Of a stretch of DNA of 64,000 bases, positions 52,618 to 61,618 are shown one piece after another (within the stretch, counting starts at the first letter, position 1; every line of letters starts with the position of its first letter). The stretch covers positions 434,001-498,000 of the forward strand of contig NZ_JBHSDH010000013.1 of the NCBI RefSeq assembly GCF_042651485.1. The letters run 5' to 3'. Under the pieces are notes generated by a model, which saw nothing but the letters and a program-made list of their open reading frames with translations, was not told the origin of the DNA and did not search any database. The stretch comes from Sphingorhabdus_B arenilitoris. GTDB lineage: Bacteria > Pseudomonadota > Alphaproteobacteria > Sphingomonadales > Sphingomonadaceae. The translations under genes were made by a program, and so were the position numbers.

Positions 52618-53559
52618 ATGAACGAACAAACACGCATAGCGAAGGATGATGCCCGCGCCCCTCGGACGCGCAAGCCCGATTGGATTCGAGTGAAGGCTCC
52701 AACGAGTCAGGGGTTTAATGAAACCCGCAAATTGATGCGTGACTTGAACTTGAACACTGTCTGCGAAGAGGCGGCCTGTCCCAATATCGGTGAATGCTGG
52801 ACCAAAAAACACGCGACAGTGATGATATTGGGTGATGTATGCACCAGAGCCTGCGCCTTTTGTAACGTCAAAACCGGTATGCCGAAAATGGTTGATCCGT
52901 TGGAACCGGAACATGTTGCCGTTGCTGCCGCTAAATTGGGGCTGGAGCATATTGTCATCACATCGGTTGACCGCGATGACCTGCCCGATGGCGGGGCGAG
53001 CCAATTTGTGAAGGTGATCGAGGCGCTGCGCCGCAACACGCCGGACACGACCATCGAGATATTGACGCCGGATTTCCGCAACAAGGCCGAAGCCGCGGTG
53101 GAGGCTATCGTGACCGCACGCCCCGATGTCTATAATCACAATCTGGAAACCGTGCCGCGGCTATATCCAACCATTCGTCCTGGCGCCCGTTATTATGCAT
53201 CCATCAGGCTGCTGGAAAATGTGAAGCGGCATGACCCATCTATCTTCACCAAATCCGGTATCATGCTGGGGCTGGGTGAGGAGCGTATGGAGGTGCATCA
53301 GGTCATGGACGACATGCGCAGCGCGGATATCGATTTCCTGACTATGGGGCAATATCTGCAGCCCACGCCGCGCCATACGAAAGTCATCGATTTTGTAACG
53401 CCTCAGGCTTTTGACGCCTATGCAGCAATTGCCCGCGCAAAGGGGTTTCTGCAAGTTGCCTCCAGCCCGTTGACTCGCTCCAGTTACCACGCGGGCGAGG
53501 ATTTCGCCCAGATGCGCGCCGCCCGCGAAGCGAAGCTGGCCAAGGCCGCAAAATCGTAA
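52618..53559 (+). CDS. lipA: Lipoyl synthase
   Basis: A 313-residue radical SAM enzyme that inserts two sulphurs into octanoyl chains on lipoyl domains, needed by pyruvate and 2-oxoglutarate dehydrogenases (PdhB and E2 here are its clients). The auxiliary cluster motif is CEEAACPNIGECW, the radical SAM motif is CTRACAFC, and the C-terminal serine motif is SPLTRSSYHAGEDF. The order lipA-ratA/coq10-like is typical of alphaproteobacteria. It is divergent from sbtA across a 91-nt spacer. Confidence 0.97.
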   Translation: MNEQTRIAKDDARAPRTRKPDWIRVKAPTSQGFNETRKLMRDLNLNTVCEEAACPNIGECWTKKHATVMILGDVCTRACAFCNVKTGMPKMVDPLEPEHVAVAAAKLGLEHIVITSVDRDDLPDGGASQFVKVIEALRRNTPDTTIEILTPDFRNKAEAAVEAIVTARPDVYNHNLETVPRLYPTIRPGARYYASIRLLENVKRHDPSIFTKSGIMLGLGEERMEVHQVMDDMRSADIDFLTMGQYLQPTPRHTKVIDFVTPQAFDAYAAIARAKGFLQVASSPLTRSSYHAGEDFAQMRAAREAKLAKAAKS

Positions 53560-53574
53560 AGTAGCCGCCCGATT

Positions 53575-54033
53575 ATGCCAAGCCATCACGAACGCCGCGA
53601 ATTGCCGCATAGCGCCGCGCAAATGTATGATCTGGTCGCTGACGTGCGCAGTTACCCGCAATTTCTCCCATGGGTCAGCGCGATACGGGTGAGGCAGGAA
53701 AATCATAATGAATTGCTGGCGGATATGATCGTCGGGTTTAAGTCATTAAAAGAAACATTTACATCTCGGGTTATGAAGGTACCTAAATCGTCTATCATTG
53801 TCGATTATCTGGATGGCCCAATGAAGCATCTGCATAATCAATGGATATTTGAAGATTTGCCCGGCGGCGGTTCTGTTGTGGATTTTAGCGTCGATTTCTC
53901 GTTCCGCAACGCGCTGTTTGAAGCCATGGCAGGGCAGTTTTTCGATAGCGCATTGCGCAAAATGACTGGTGCATTCATCGCGCGCGCGGATCAGCTTTAC
54001 GCAGCGGGCGGCAATAATAATTCCAAAGCATAG
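53575..54033 (+). CDS. RatA/Coq10-like START-domain protein
   Basis: A 152-residue START/SRPBCC-fold protein. The segment SAAQMYDLVADVRSYPQFLPWVSAIRV and later LDGPMKHLHNQWIFED and a C-terminal alpha helix (FDSALRKMTGAFIARADQLY) are typical of the RatA/Coq10 group. In E. coli RatA was called a ribosome-association toxin, while in alphaproteobacteria the closest function is ubiquinone binding (Coq10). It follows lipA by 15 nt and overlaps the 3' end of the convergent cinA gene by 37 nt. Confidence 0.87.
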   Translation: MPSHHERRELPHSAAQMYDLVADVRSYPQFLPWVSAIRVRQENHNELLADMIVGFKSLKETFTSRVMKVPKSSIIVDYLDGPMKHLHNQWIFEDLPGGGSVVDFSVDFSFRNALFEAMAGQFFDSALRKMTGAFIARADQLYAAGGNNNSKA

Positions 54034-54515
54034 GCGGCCGCAGCGCCCCTGATTGCCGCACGGGAACGGTCGCTCCCAAAATCTTTCCTGATTGCGGTCA
54101 CGTCTTTTTCAAGCTGCCCCTTTTGGGCCAGTGCGAACACTACCGTGCCAACGGGTTTTGCCGATGATCCGCCGCCCGGACCTGCGATCCCGCTAATCGC
54201 GACCGCTGCGTCCGCGCCGCTGACACGGACCGCGCCAACCGCCATAGCGCGCACGGTTTCTATCGACACGGCGCCGAATGATTCCAATATCGCCGGATCA
54301 ACCCCCAATAATGCGCTTTTGGCTGCATTGGCATAGGTGGCAAAACCATATTCGAAGACGGCGCTGCTACCGGCCACCTCGGTGAGCGCCGCGCTCACCA
54401 GTCCGCCGGTGCAGCTTTCTGCGGTTGCGATCTTTCGGCCGAGCCGGGCATTTTCCGCAACGACCCTTTGCGCTAGGTCGGAAATTAGGGCTGGGAATAT
54501 CACCTCCACGTCCAT
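53997..54515 (-). CDS. Nicotinamide-nucleotide amidohydrolase (CinA C-terminal domain)
   Basis: A 172-residue stand-alone CinA_C/PncC protein, which deamidates nicotinamide mononucleotide to nicotinic acid mononucleotide. The catalytic serine region TAESCTGGLVSAALTEVAGSS (S-x-T) and the GIAGPGGGSSAKPVGTVVF segment are clear. The N-terminal CinA pyrophosphatase domain is not present. The ATG at 54515 shares one base with the ispDF stop (TGATG), so it is the downstream partner of ispDF. Its 3' end overlaps the convergent ratA-like gene by 37 nt. Confidence 0.93.
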   Translation of the reverse strand: MDVEVIFPALISDLAQRVVAENARLGRKIATAESCTGGLVSAALTEVAGSSAVFEYGFATYANAAKSALLGVDPAILESFGAVSIETVRAMAVGAVRVSGADAAVAISGIAGPGGGSSAKPVGTVVFALAQKGQLEKDVTAIRKDFGSDRSRAAIRGAAAAYALELLLPPAA

Positions 54516-55690
54516 CAACCTGCTTTATAAAGGGTTGCGACGGCCTGCGACGCGATGCCTTCCTCGCGCCCCGTAAAACCAAGCCGTTCGGTCGTTGTGG
54601 CCTTCACCGAAATTGCGGCAACATCTACACCCAATATCGCCGCCAGTTTTTCCCGCATTGCGGTCCTATGGCGTCCGATTTTCGGGGCTTCACAGATAAT
54701 CGTCACATCGGCATTGGCAAGGGCATAACCTTCTTGCCGAGCCAATTGCATAGCATGAGCCGCAAATTGATCGGACGATGCGCCGCGCCAGCGTTCATCA
54801 CTCGGCGGGAAATGATCGCCAATGTCGCCGAGCGCCATCGCGCCCAATATCGCGTCGGTCACCGCGTGCAGGGCGACATCGGCGTCGCTATGCCCGGACA
54901 GACCATGGCTATGGTCAATCCGAACACCGCACAGCCATAATTCTTCATCTTTTACCAGCTTATGAACGTCAAAACCCGTCCCACATCTGATTGGCGGCAT
55001 AATATTGTCATCCATGGATTCATCTCCAAAATCCTGTGCAAATGTATATTTGGACAGCGCTTCTTCGCCCGGAACCAGCGCAACATCGTGCCCAGCGGCC
55101 ATTGCCATGCGCGCATCATCGGTGGCTTCTTGCGAAACATCCCAATTTTGATGCGCGTCATAAATCGGGGCAAAATGAAAAGCCTGCGGTGTTTGCACCC
55201 GCCACAGGTCTTCGCGCGGCACGGTACCTGCCATAACCTCATGGTCACCGGCAAAATGCCCTCGCGCCAGGCTATCGACAACGGGCAAGACGGGAACGGC
55301 ACCGGAATGAGTGGTCAATGCGGACAGCAAATTATCAATTACCGAAAAAGTCAGAAATGGCCGAGCCGCATCATGGATCAACACTTGGCCGGGAGCGGAT
55401 TGCGATAGATATTTCAAGCCCTGATGCACACTATCACGCCGTGTATCGCCGCCTGTGACGATTATCGGCGGTGGCAATCCTTCCAGCGCCAAACGCGCTT
55501 GTTCTTCTTGCCCGCCGCCAATGACCACTATTATTCGGTCAATGGCGCTATGGCTGGCAAATATTTCGTAACTATGGCGCAGCATCGGCTTGCCGCCGAT
55601 TGATCGATATTGTTTAGGGATATCGCCGCCTGCTCGGCTGCCAATGCCCGCTGCTACGATAATCGCCGCAATATCTTTCTGTTCGCTCAT
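54515..55690 (-). CDS. ispDF: Bifunctional IspD/IspF enzyme of the MEP pathway
   Basis: A 391-residue fusion. The N-terminal half is IspD, the cytidylyltransferase for MEP (AIIVAAGIGSRAGGDIPKQY and the later VLIHDAARPF). The C-terminal half is IspF, the cyclodiphosphate synthase (CGTGFDVHKL zinc site, LSGHSDADVALHAVTDAILGA and the final ATTTERLGFTGREEGIASQAVATL). The fused form is common in alphaproteobacteria and epsilonproteobacteria. The start at 55690 (MSEQKDI) is chosen over a longer in-frame extension. cinA follows directly. Confidence 0.97.
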   Translation of the reverse strand: MSEQKDIAAIIVAAGIGSRAGGDIPKQYRSIGGKPMLRHSYEIFASHSAIDRIIVVIGGGQEEQARLALEGLPPPIIVTGGDTRRDSVHQGLKYLSQSAPGQVLIHDAARPFLTFSVIDNLLSALTTHSGAVPVLPVVDSLARGHFAGDHEVMAGTVPREDLWRVQTPQAFHFAPIYDAHQNWDVSQEATDDARMAMAAGHDVALVPGEEALSKYTFAQDFGDESMDDNIMPPIRCGTGFDVHKLVKDEELWLCGVRIDHSHGLSGHSDADVALHAVTDAILGAMALGDIGDHFPPSDERWRGASSDQFAAHAMQLARQEGYALANADVTIICEAPKIGRHRTAMREKLAAILGVDVAAISVKATTTERLGFTGREEGIASQAVATLYKAG

Positions 55691-55765
55691 CCTTGCGGCT
55701 TTAACCAGACAGGCCTTGCCCGCCAAGTATAATGACGGTAAAGGCCTGCCTAAATTTTAGGCATT

Positions 55766-56770
55766 ATGGTAATGATGAATTTAAAGCCCATCCAAATTGG
55801 CCCGATAACAATCGAAAGCCCAGTGATTTTGGCCCCGATGACCGGCGTGACCGACTTGCCGTTTCGTAAGCTTGTGCGCCGTTATGGTTCAGGCCTCAAC
55901 GTGACCGAAATGATCGCAAGTCAGGCGATGATCCGCGAAACCCGTCAGTCGATTCAAAAAGCCGCCTGGGATCCCGCCGAAGAGCCTGTCTCTATGCAGC
56001 TTGCCGGCTGTGATCCACAGGCCATGGCCGAAGCAGCAAAATTAAACGAAGACATGGGCGCGGCAATAATTGATATCAACATGGGCTGCCCAGTCAAAAA
56101 GGTTGTCAATGGCCATGCTGGATCGGCTTTAATGCGCGATTTGAAACTGGCAGCTAGTTTAATCGATGCAACGGTGAAGGCGGTATCGGTTCCGGTAACC
56201 GTGAAAATGCGGATGGGATGGGACCATGCCAGCCTGAACGCACCGGAACTTGCCCATATTGCCGAAGATTTGGGTGCCAAGATGATTACCGTTCACGGCC
56301 GAACGCGCAACCAAATGTATAAAGGCAGCGCCGACTGGGGCTTTGTTCGTAAGGTAAAAGACGCAGTCAAGCTGCCGGTCATTGTCAATGGCGACATTTG
56401 CACCATTGAAGATGCCAAGATCGCATTGGAAAAATCCGGAGCGGACGGCGTGATGATTGGCCGAGGTGCCTATGGCAAGCCATGGTTATTGGGCCAAATG
56501 ATGCACTGGTTTGCCACTGGCGCCGAACTTGCTGATCCGCCGATCGAAGAGCAATATGAAGTGATCACCGAACATTATCAGGCGATGTTGGACCATTATG
56601 GTCCGCAAGTGGGCGTACCTTGCGCCCGGAAACATATTGGCTGGTATACCAAAGGGCTGACGGGATCAGCCGAGTTTCGCAATCATGTGAACCGGATCGA
56701 GGACGGGGCCGAGGTCCTGAGCGAACTGGCGCGGTTTTACGATCCGTTCTTGTCTCGCCAAGCCGCCTGA
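55766..56770 (+). CDS. dusB: tRNA-dihydrouridine synthase DusB
   Basis: A 334-residue FMN-dependent TIM-barrel enzyme that reduces uridine to dihydrouridine in the D loop of tRNA. It has APMTGVTDLPFR near residue 20, the catalytic cysteine in DINMGCPVKKV, and VKMRMGWD and TVHGRTRNQMYKGSADW further on. In alphaproteobacteria dusB (nifR3) is the first gene before ntrB-ntrC, as here, with a 10-nt gap. A start three codons in (55775) is possible. Confidence 0.96.
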   Translation: MVMMNLKPIQIGPITIESPVILAPMTGVTDLPFRKLVRRYGSGLNVTEMIASQAMIRETRQSIQKAAWDPAEEPVSMQLAGCDPQAMAEAAKLNEDMGAAIIDINMGCPVKKVVNGHAGSALMRDLKLAASLIDATVKAVSVPVTVKMRMGWDHASLNAPELAHIAEDLGAKMITVHGRTRNQMYKGSADWGFVRKVKDAVKLPVIVNGDICTIEDAKIALEKSGADGVMIGRGAYGKPWLLGQMMHWFATGAELADPPIEEQYEVITEHYQAMLDHYGPQVGVPCARKHIGWYTKGLTGSAEFRNHVNRIEDGAEVLSELARFYDPFLSRQAA

Positions 56771-56780
56771 TCCCGCAATT

Positions 56781-57869
56781 ATGCCTGTCATTGCGCGCCC
56801 CGATAAACAACAGATATTGGATAATATCCCGCTGCCCATGCTGCTGATCAACCGGCGCGGGACAATCGGTTTTTCAAATAATGCCGCCGAAAATTTCTTT
56901 GGCCGCAGTCAAAAGAAAATGGCCGAAATGGCCGTTTCGGCGCTGATCACATTTGGCGATCCGGCGATGGTCCGTCTGCTTGATGAAAGTGAAGGCGACA
57001 TTAGCGCGCAGGATGTTGTGGTCATTGCCGCTGCGGGGCCGATCAACAGCGATATATCCGTTTCGATCCTGCTTGATTTTCCCGATTGGCGCATGGTGAT
57101 GCTTTCGCCCCGTCACGGCGGAAGAGTGCATATAAGCGACCATGACAGCGAAGGTTCGCAGCAAGCCATGGGCGCGCCAGCTATTTTGGGGCATGAGATA
57201 AAAAATCCTCTCGCCGGGATCAAAGGAGCGGCGCAGCTATTGGAGCGCAAAGTTGACGATAAAACAAAGCCGCTAACCGATCTGATCGTCAATGAAGTCG
57301 ACCGTATTGCCCGGTTGCTCGACCAAATGCAGAATTTGGGCAACAGCACGCCGAGCAATTTGGATGCGGCAAATATCCATTTGGTCATAGAGCGCGCGAT
57401 CCGGTCCATCCGCGCTGCGAATCGCGCTTTGCCCGAAATTATGATCAATTACGATCCGTCGTTACCCGATGTGATGATTGATGAAGACGCGATGGTTCAA
57501 ATCTTGATAAACCTTATCCAAAATGCCGTAGATAGCCTTGATAATAAATCAAACTCTGTCATCGGTATCGGCACCAGATTTGTGATGAGCGGCGAATTAC
57601 GCGATGCTGGTGATGACAGAAAGTCGGTCAAACTACCGATTGAAGTTACAGTATCGGACAATGGTCCGGGTGTGCCCAAGCATATTGAAAATGAACTTTT
57701 TTCTCCATTTGTCACGACAAAAAGGGAAGGGCAGGGGCTGGGTCTTGCGATTGTTCGGAAATTGATGAAGCAGATGAGCAGCCGCATCATATATGACCGC
57801 GATGAGGATAAGGGGATAACCTATTTTCGGCTATTCCTTCCGGTCGCGGGGCCAGCGGGAAGAAAATAA
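56781..57869 (+). CDS. ntrB: Nitrogen regulation sensor histidine kinase NtrB
   Basis: A 362-residue cytoplasmic histidine kinase. It has an N-terminal PAS domain (NIPLPMLLINRRGTIGFSN), the HisKA H138 in LGHEIKNPLAGIKGAAQLLER, and an intact HATPase domain with N-box (ILINLIQNAVDSLD), G1 (VSDNGPGV), F (LFSPFVTTK) and G2 (GQGLGLAIV). It phosphorylates or dephosphorylates NtrC under PII control; a GlnB is not in the window. It follows dusB and overlaps ntrC by one base (TAATG). Confidence 0.95.
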   Translation: MPVIARPDKQQILDNIPLPMLLINRRGTIGFSNNAAENFFGRSQKKMAEMAVSALITFGDPAMVRLLDESEGDISAQDVVVIAAAGPINSDISVSILLDFPDWRMVMLSPRHGGRVHISDHDSEGSQQAMGAPAILGHEIKNPLAGIKGAAQLLERKVDDKTKPLTDLIVNEVDRIARLLDQMQNLGNSTPSNLDAANIHLVIERAIRSIRAANRALPEIMINYDPSLPDVMIDEDAMVQILINLIQNAVDSLDNKSNSVIGIGTRFVMSGELRDAGDDRKSVKLPIEVTVSDNGPGVPKHIENELFSPFVTTKREGQGLGLAIVRKLMKQMSSRIIYDRDEDKGITYFRLFLPVAGPAGRK

Positions 57870-59287
57870 TGAAAAAGATAAAGGTTCTGTTGGTAGAAGA
57901 CGACGCGTCTATCGGTGTGGTAATTTCCGCAGGCCTCGCCGCCGAAGATATTGATGTCGAAATTTGCGACAGCGTGGCGATGCGCGACGTTGCGCTATCG
58001 GATGATGAATATGATGTGATGATCACCGATGTCATCTTAAAAGACAGCGATGGTATCGATAGCCTCGGTTCAGTGAAAGAGCGCCATGGCGACATGCCGA
58101 TAATTGTCATTTCTGCACAGAACACTTTGGATACAGCCGTGCGGGCCAGCGAGATTGAAGCGTTTGAATATTTCCCTAAACCCTTTGATCTCAATGACCT
58201 GGTTATTGCAGTTAAACAAGCGGCAGAACGCCGCCAATATCCGCAGCAGCCCGAACGCGGGCTTGTCGAAGCGAACATGCCGATGGTTGGACGCAGCGCG
58301 GCGATGCAAGAAGTTTACCGGATGGTTGCCCGGCTGCTACGCAATGATCTGTCCGTCTTAATATTGGGGGAATCTGGTACGGGTAAGGAGTTGGTGGCGG
58401 AAGCTATCCACAATTTGGGGCAACGTAAAACCGGTCCGTTTGTGGCGGTCAACATGGCTGCCATTCCTGCCGAGTTGATCGAGGCGGAGCTATTCGGTCA
58501 CGAAAAAGGCGCCTTCACTGGCGCAGTCGGGCAATCCATCGGACGTTTTGAGCAGGCGCAGGGCGGCACGCTATTTCTCGACGAGATCGGTGATATGCCG
58601 AAACATGCGCAAACAAGGCTGTTACGCGCGCTGCAAAGCGGTGTGATCAGCCGTATTGGGGGCAAAGCCAGCATTCGGCTCGATGTGCGCATCATCGCTG
58701 CCACCCATCAAAATCTGGAGCAGCAGATTGCCGCAGGAAAATTCCGCGAGGATCTCTATTATCGATTAAATGTCGTTCCAATCAATATGCCGCCGCTTCG
58801 GGACCGGCCTGATGATATTGGGTTATTGGCAAGACATTTTCTGCAAATGGCGGCAAAAGAGGGTCTGCCAGAGCGGCAATTGGATGATAGCGCGGTTGAC
58901 CTGCTGACCCGAATGCCATGGCGCGGGAACGTCCGGGAACTGAAAAACCTGATGTACCGTGTCGCGTTGGTGAGCCGGGAAGATGTGATTTCGGAAGCTG
59001 CTATTCTGCAGAGCGGCGAAGCCAGCGATGATGTTGCGTTTCCCGCCGGCGGATGCAGTTTCGAAGCCGCTGTGAGTCAGTTTTTGGCCAACCATAAAAA
59101 TCGCGGTCATGCCAAAGAGAAAATTTATCCCCGGGCATTGGCCGCGTTTGAGGTGCCTTTGCTGAAAATGGTGATGAAACAGGCCCGCGGCAACCAATTA
59201 AAGGCGGCTGCTTTGCTCGGCATAAACCGCAATACCCTGCGTAAAAAACTCACCGAATATGGGATCGGCGCGAACAACACAGGGTGA
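57869..59287 (+). CDS. ntrC: Nitrogen regulation response regulator NtrC
   Basis: A 472-residue sigma-54-dependent activator. The receiver phosphoacceptor is D54, and Walker A is GESGTGKE. The GAFTGA loop that touches sigma-54 is intact (EKGAFTGAVGQS), Walker B is TLFLDEIGDMP, and the C-terminal Fis-type helix-turn-helix reads NQLKAAALLGINRNTLRKKL. It should activate nitrogen assimilation genes (glnA, amt) from sigma-54 promoters. It lies between ntrB and ntrY. Confidence 0.96.
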   Translation: MKKIKVLLVEDDASIGVVISAGLAAEDIDVEICDSVAMRDVALSDDEYDVMITDVILKDSDGIDSLGSVKERHGDMPIIVISAQNTLDTAVRASEIEAFEYFPKPFDLNDLVIAVKQAAERRQYPQQPERGLVEANMPMVGRSAAMQEVYRMVARLLRNDLSVLILGESGTGKELVAEAIHNLGQRKTGPFVAVNMAAIPAELIEAELFGHEKGAFTGAVGQSIGRFEQAQGGTLFLDEIGDMPKHAQTRLLRALQSGVISRIGGKASIRLDVRIIAATHQNLEQQIAAGKFREDLYYRLNVVPINMPPLRDRPDDIGLLARHFLQMAAKEGLPERQLDDSAVDLLTRMPWRGNVRELKNLMYRVALVSREDVISEAAILQSGEASDDVAFPAGGCSFEAAVSQFLANHKNRGHAKEKIYPRALAAFEVPLLKMVMKQARGNQLKAAALLGINRNTLRKKLTEYGIGANNTG

Positions 59288-59369
59288 ATTGACGCTTTGA
59301 CGCGATGATTTGACTGAGACACCCCCTTTTGTGCTTTCCTTGCAACGAAATCACTGCGATAGTGGCTTT

Positions 59370-61616
59370 ATGGCAACAATAGATGCAAATATGAACGCGC
59401 CCGCGCAAGGGCCGGTTATGCGCATCATCTCTGCATTTACAGATTGGGTGGGTAATGACCGCTCCATCCGCTTTCTGGAAATATTCAGCGTCGTCGCGTT
59501 AATCAGCATTGGTATATTCACCGCAACATTGTTGGTCAGCCAAAGCGGCGATGTCGAGCCGCTTTCACCAGCCATGGCTGCTTCGCTCCTGGTCGCAAAC
59601 CTGCTTCCCGCCACCATTTTGTTAGTCCTTATCGGCAGGCGAATGGCGCTCAGGCGAGCTGAATTGGTGAGCGCAGGTAGCAAAAAGCGTCTTCATGTTC
59701 GCTTGGTCGCCATATTCTCACTCATTTCCGCTGCGCCAACGCTGCTCCTCGTGATATTCGCGTCATTATTATTTCAAAGTGGCGTGCAATTTTGGTTTTC
59801 GGGCTCGGCGCGGGGCATGCTGGAAAATGCGGGGCAATTGGCATCTGGGTATCAACAAGAAAAAATGCGCGATGTTGGCGAAGAAACCACAACGATGGCC
59901 GATGATCTGCGCAACATATTGAATCAATTATCAGTGAATGATCCGGAGTTTTTAAAGGCTTATATAACGCAAGTTTTGAACCGGAAGCTAAGCGAATCTG
60001 CGATTGTTACGATTTCGACCGATGGAACTCAAAGCACGGCAGCAGTCGTATCGCCCGATGACGAGCGTAAAGGCGACTGGATTGATCCGAGCTATTTGAA
60101 GCGGATCGATGGCGGCGAAAATCTGGTGGTGGCGATCAAGAACGATCGGATAGAAGCCGTCACGCTGATCTACGGTTCACCGCGCTCCTATTTATACACG
60201 AGCCGAGCGGAGTCGGTTCCAACCTTCAGCTTGGGAACCAAGGCGCAATCGGTGCTGAAAGACTATCGAGAGATGGAAATCCGTTCGCGCAGTTTGCAGT
60301 TACAATTTAATGCGGCTTTATACATTATCTCGCTGTTAATTATCGGGATTACGGTTTGGGTTGCGCTGATTGTCGCCGACCGTTTGGTAAGGCCGGTGAC
60401 CAATTTGGTATCGGCGGCGCAAAAAATTGCAGATGGGGATCTAGCTGCGCGGGTCGATGAAAGCGATTTAAGGGAGGATGAAGTCGGATTTTTGTCTAAA
60501 TCATTCAACCGAATGACGGAAAGGCTGCAAAATCAAACGGGAACCTTAATCTCGGCCAACCGGCAATTGGACGACCGGCGCGCTTTTATTGAGGCAGTGT
60601 TGGAATCGGTAACTGCCGGAGTCATCAGCGTCGACACCGCAGGCGTAATTCAATTGGCCAATTCCACCGCAGAGAACCTGTTATCGGGTAAGTTGGACAC
60701 AATTGTCGGACAGAAATTCGATAAGATTGCACCAGAGTTGGCGCAGCTATTGGTCAATCGCCAAACACGCGCGGTCGTGCAGCTTGGCGACGGTCCCGAA
60801 CCGTTGACAATCGCCGTCAGGACGGTGACCGAAGGCGTGAATAGCGTTGTGACATTTGAAGATATTAGCCAGCAGCTTGCCGATCAAAAACGGGCCGCTT
60901 GGTCGGATGTTGCCCGCCGCATCGCACATGAAATCAAAAACCCGCTAACCCCGATTCAATTGGCAGCAGAACGGTTGCAGCGGCGTTTTGGTAAAGAAAT
61001 CGAAAATGACAGGCCAATTTTTGAACAGCTTACCGGCACAATCGTCCGCCAAGTCGGCGATTTACGCAACATCGTCGATGAATTTTCGGCCTTTGCCCGT
61101 ATGCCGAAACCTTCGTTCCGATCAGAAGATCTGCATGACATATTGGGCCATGCGGTTTTCCTGCATGAAGTAGCGCATCCTGAATTGCGCTTCACTTACA
61201 CCCACCCGCAAGTTGCTCCGTCGCTAATTTGTGATCGGCGGCAATTGGGGCAAGCGTTTACCAACATTTTGAAAAATGCTGTCGAAGCGATAACCGAAAA
61301 TAATGTCCATGAGGGCGCGATTTCAATTGAGTTGATCGCGGACAAGGACGAAATCCGCGTGGTGGTCAGTGACAATGGGCCCGGCCTGCCGGAGGATCGC
61401 GAACGGATAATTGAACCCTATGTCACCACCCGCAATAAAGGGTCTGGGCTGGGTCTCGCAATTGTTCATAAAATTATTGAGGAACATTTTGCGCAAATAT
61501 TTTTTGGCGACGCACACGGCGGCGGCGCCGAGGTTACGATTGTCTTCCTTCCGGAAATGATCGCCTCAAAAACAACAGCTTTTCCATCGGAAAATGACAA
61601 GAAGGACATGGGCTAG
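59370..61616 (+). CDS. ntrY: Nitrogen regulation sensor histidine kinase NtrY
   Basis: A 748-residue membrane histidine kinase. Two or three N-terminal hydrophobic segments lie in the first 130 residues, then an extracytoplasmic region, another helix (AALYIISLLIIGITVWVALIV) and a HAMP domain (DRLVRPVTNLVSAAQKIADGDL). A PAS domain, HisKA with H520 in IAHEIKNPLTPIQLAAERLQ, and a complete ATPase domain (FTNILKNAVEAI, VSDNGPGLP, GSGLGLAIV) follow. The ATG at 59370 gives a shorter N-terminus than an in-frame TTG at 59310. ntrX starts 2 nt after its stop. Confidence 0.93.
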   Translation: MATIDANMNAPAQGPVMRIISAFTDWVGNDRSIRFLEIFSVVALISIGIFTATLLVSQSGDVEPLSPAMAASLLVANLLPATILLVLIGRRMALRRAELVSAGSKKRLHVRLVAIFSLISAAPTLLLVIFASLLFQSGVQFWFSGSARGMLENAGQLASGYQQEKMRDVGEETTTMADDLRNILNQLSVNDPEFLKAYITQVLNRKLSESAIVTISTDGTQSTAAVVSPDDERKGDWIDPSYLKRIDGGENLVVAIKNDRIEAVTLIYGSPRSYLYTSRAESVPTFSLGTKAQSVLKDYREMEIRSRSLQLQFNAALYIISLLIIGITVWVALIVADRLVRPVTNLVSAAQKIADGDLAARVDESDLREDEVGFLSKSFNRMTERLQNQTGTLISANRQLDDRRAFIEAVLESVTAGVISVDTAGVIQLANSTAENLLSGKLDTIVGQKFDKIAPELAQLLVNRQTRAVVQLGDGPEPLTIAVRTVTEGVNSVVTFEDISQQLADQKRAAWSDVARRIAHEIKNPLTPIQLAAERLQRRFGKEIENDRPIFEQLTGTIVRQVGDLRNIVDEFSAFARMPKPSFRSEDLHDILGHAVFLHEVAHPELRFTYTHPQVAPSLICDRRQLGQAFTNILKNAVEAITENNVHEGAISIELIADKDEIRVVVSDNGPGLPEDRERIIEPYVTTRNKGSGLGLAIVHKIIEEHFAQIFFGDAHGGGAEVTIVFLPEMIASKTTAFPSENDKKDMG

Positions 61617-61618
61617 TC

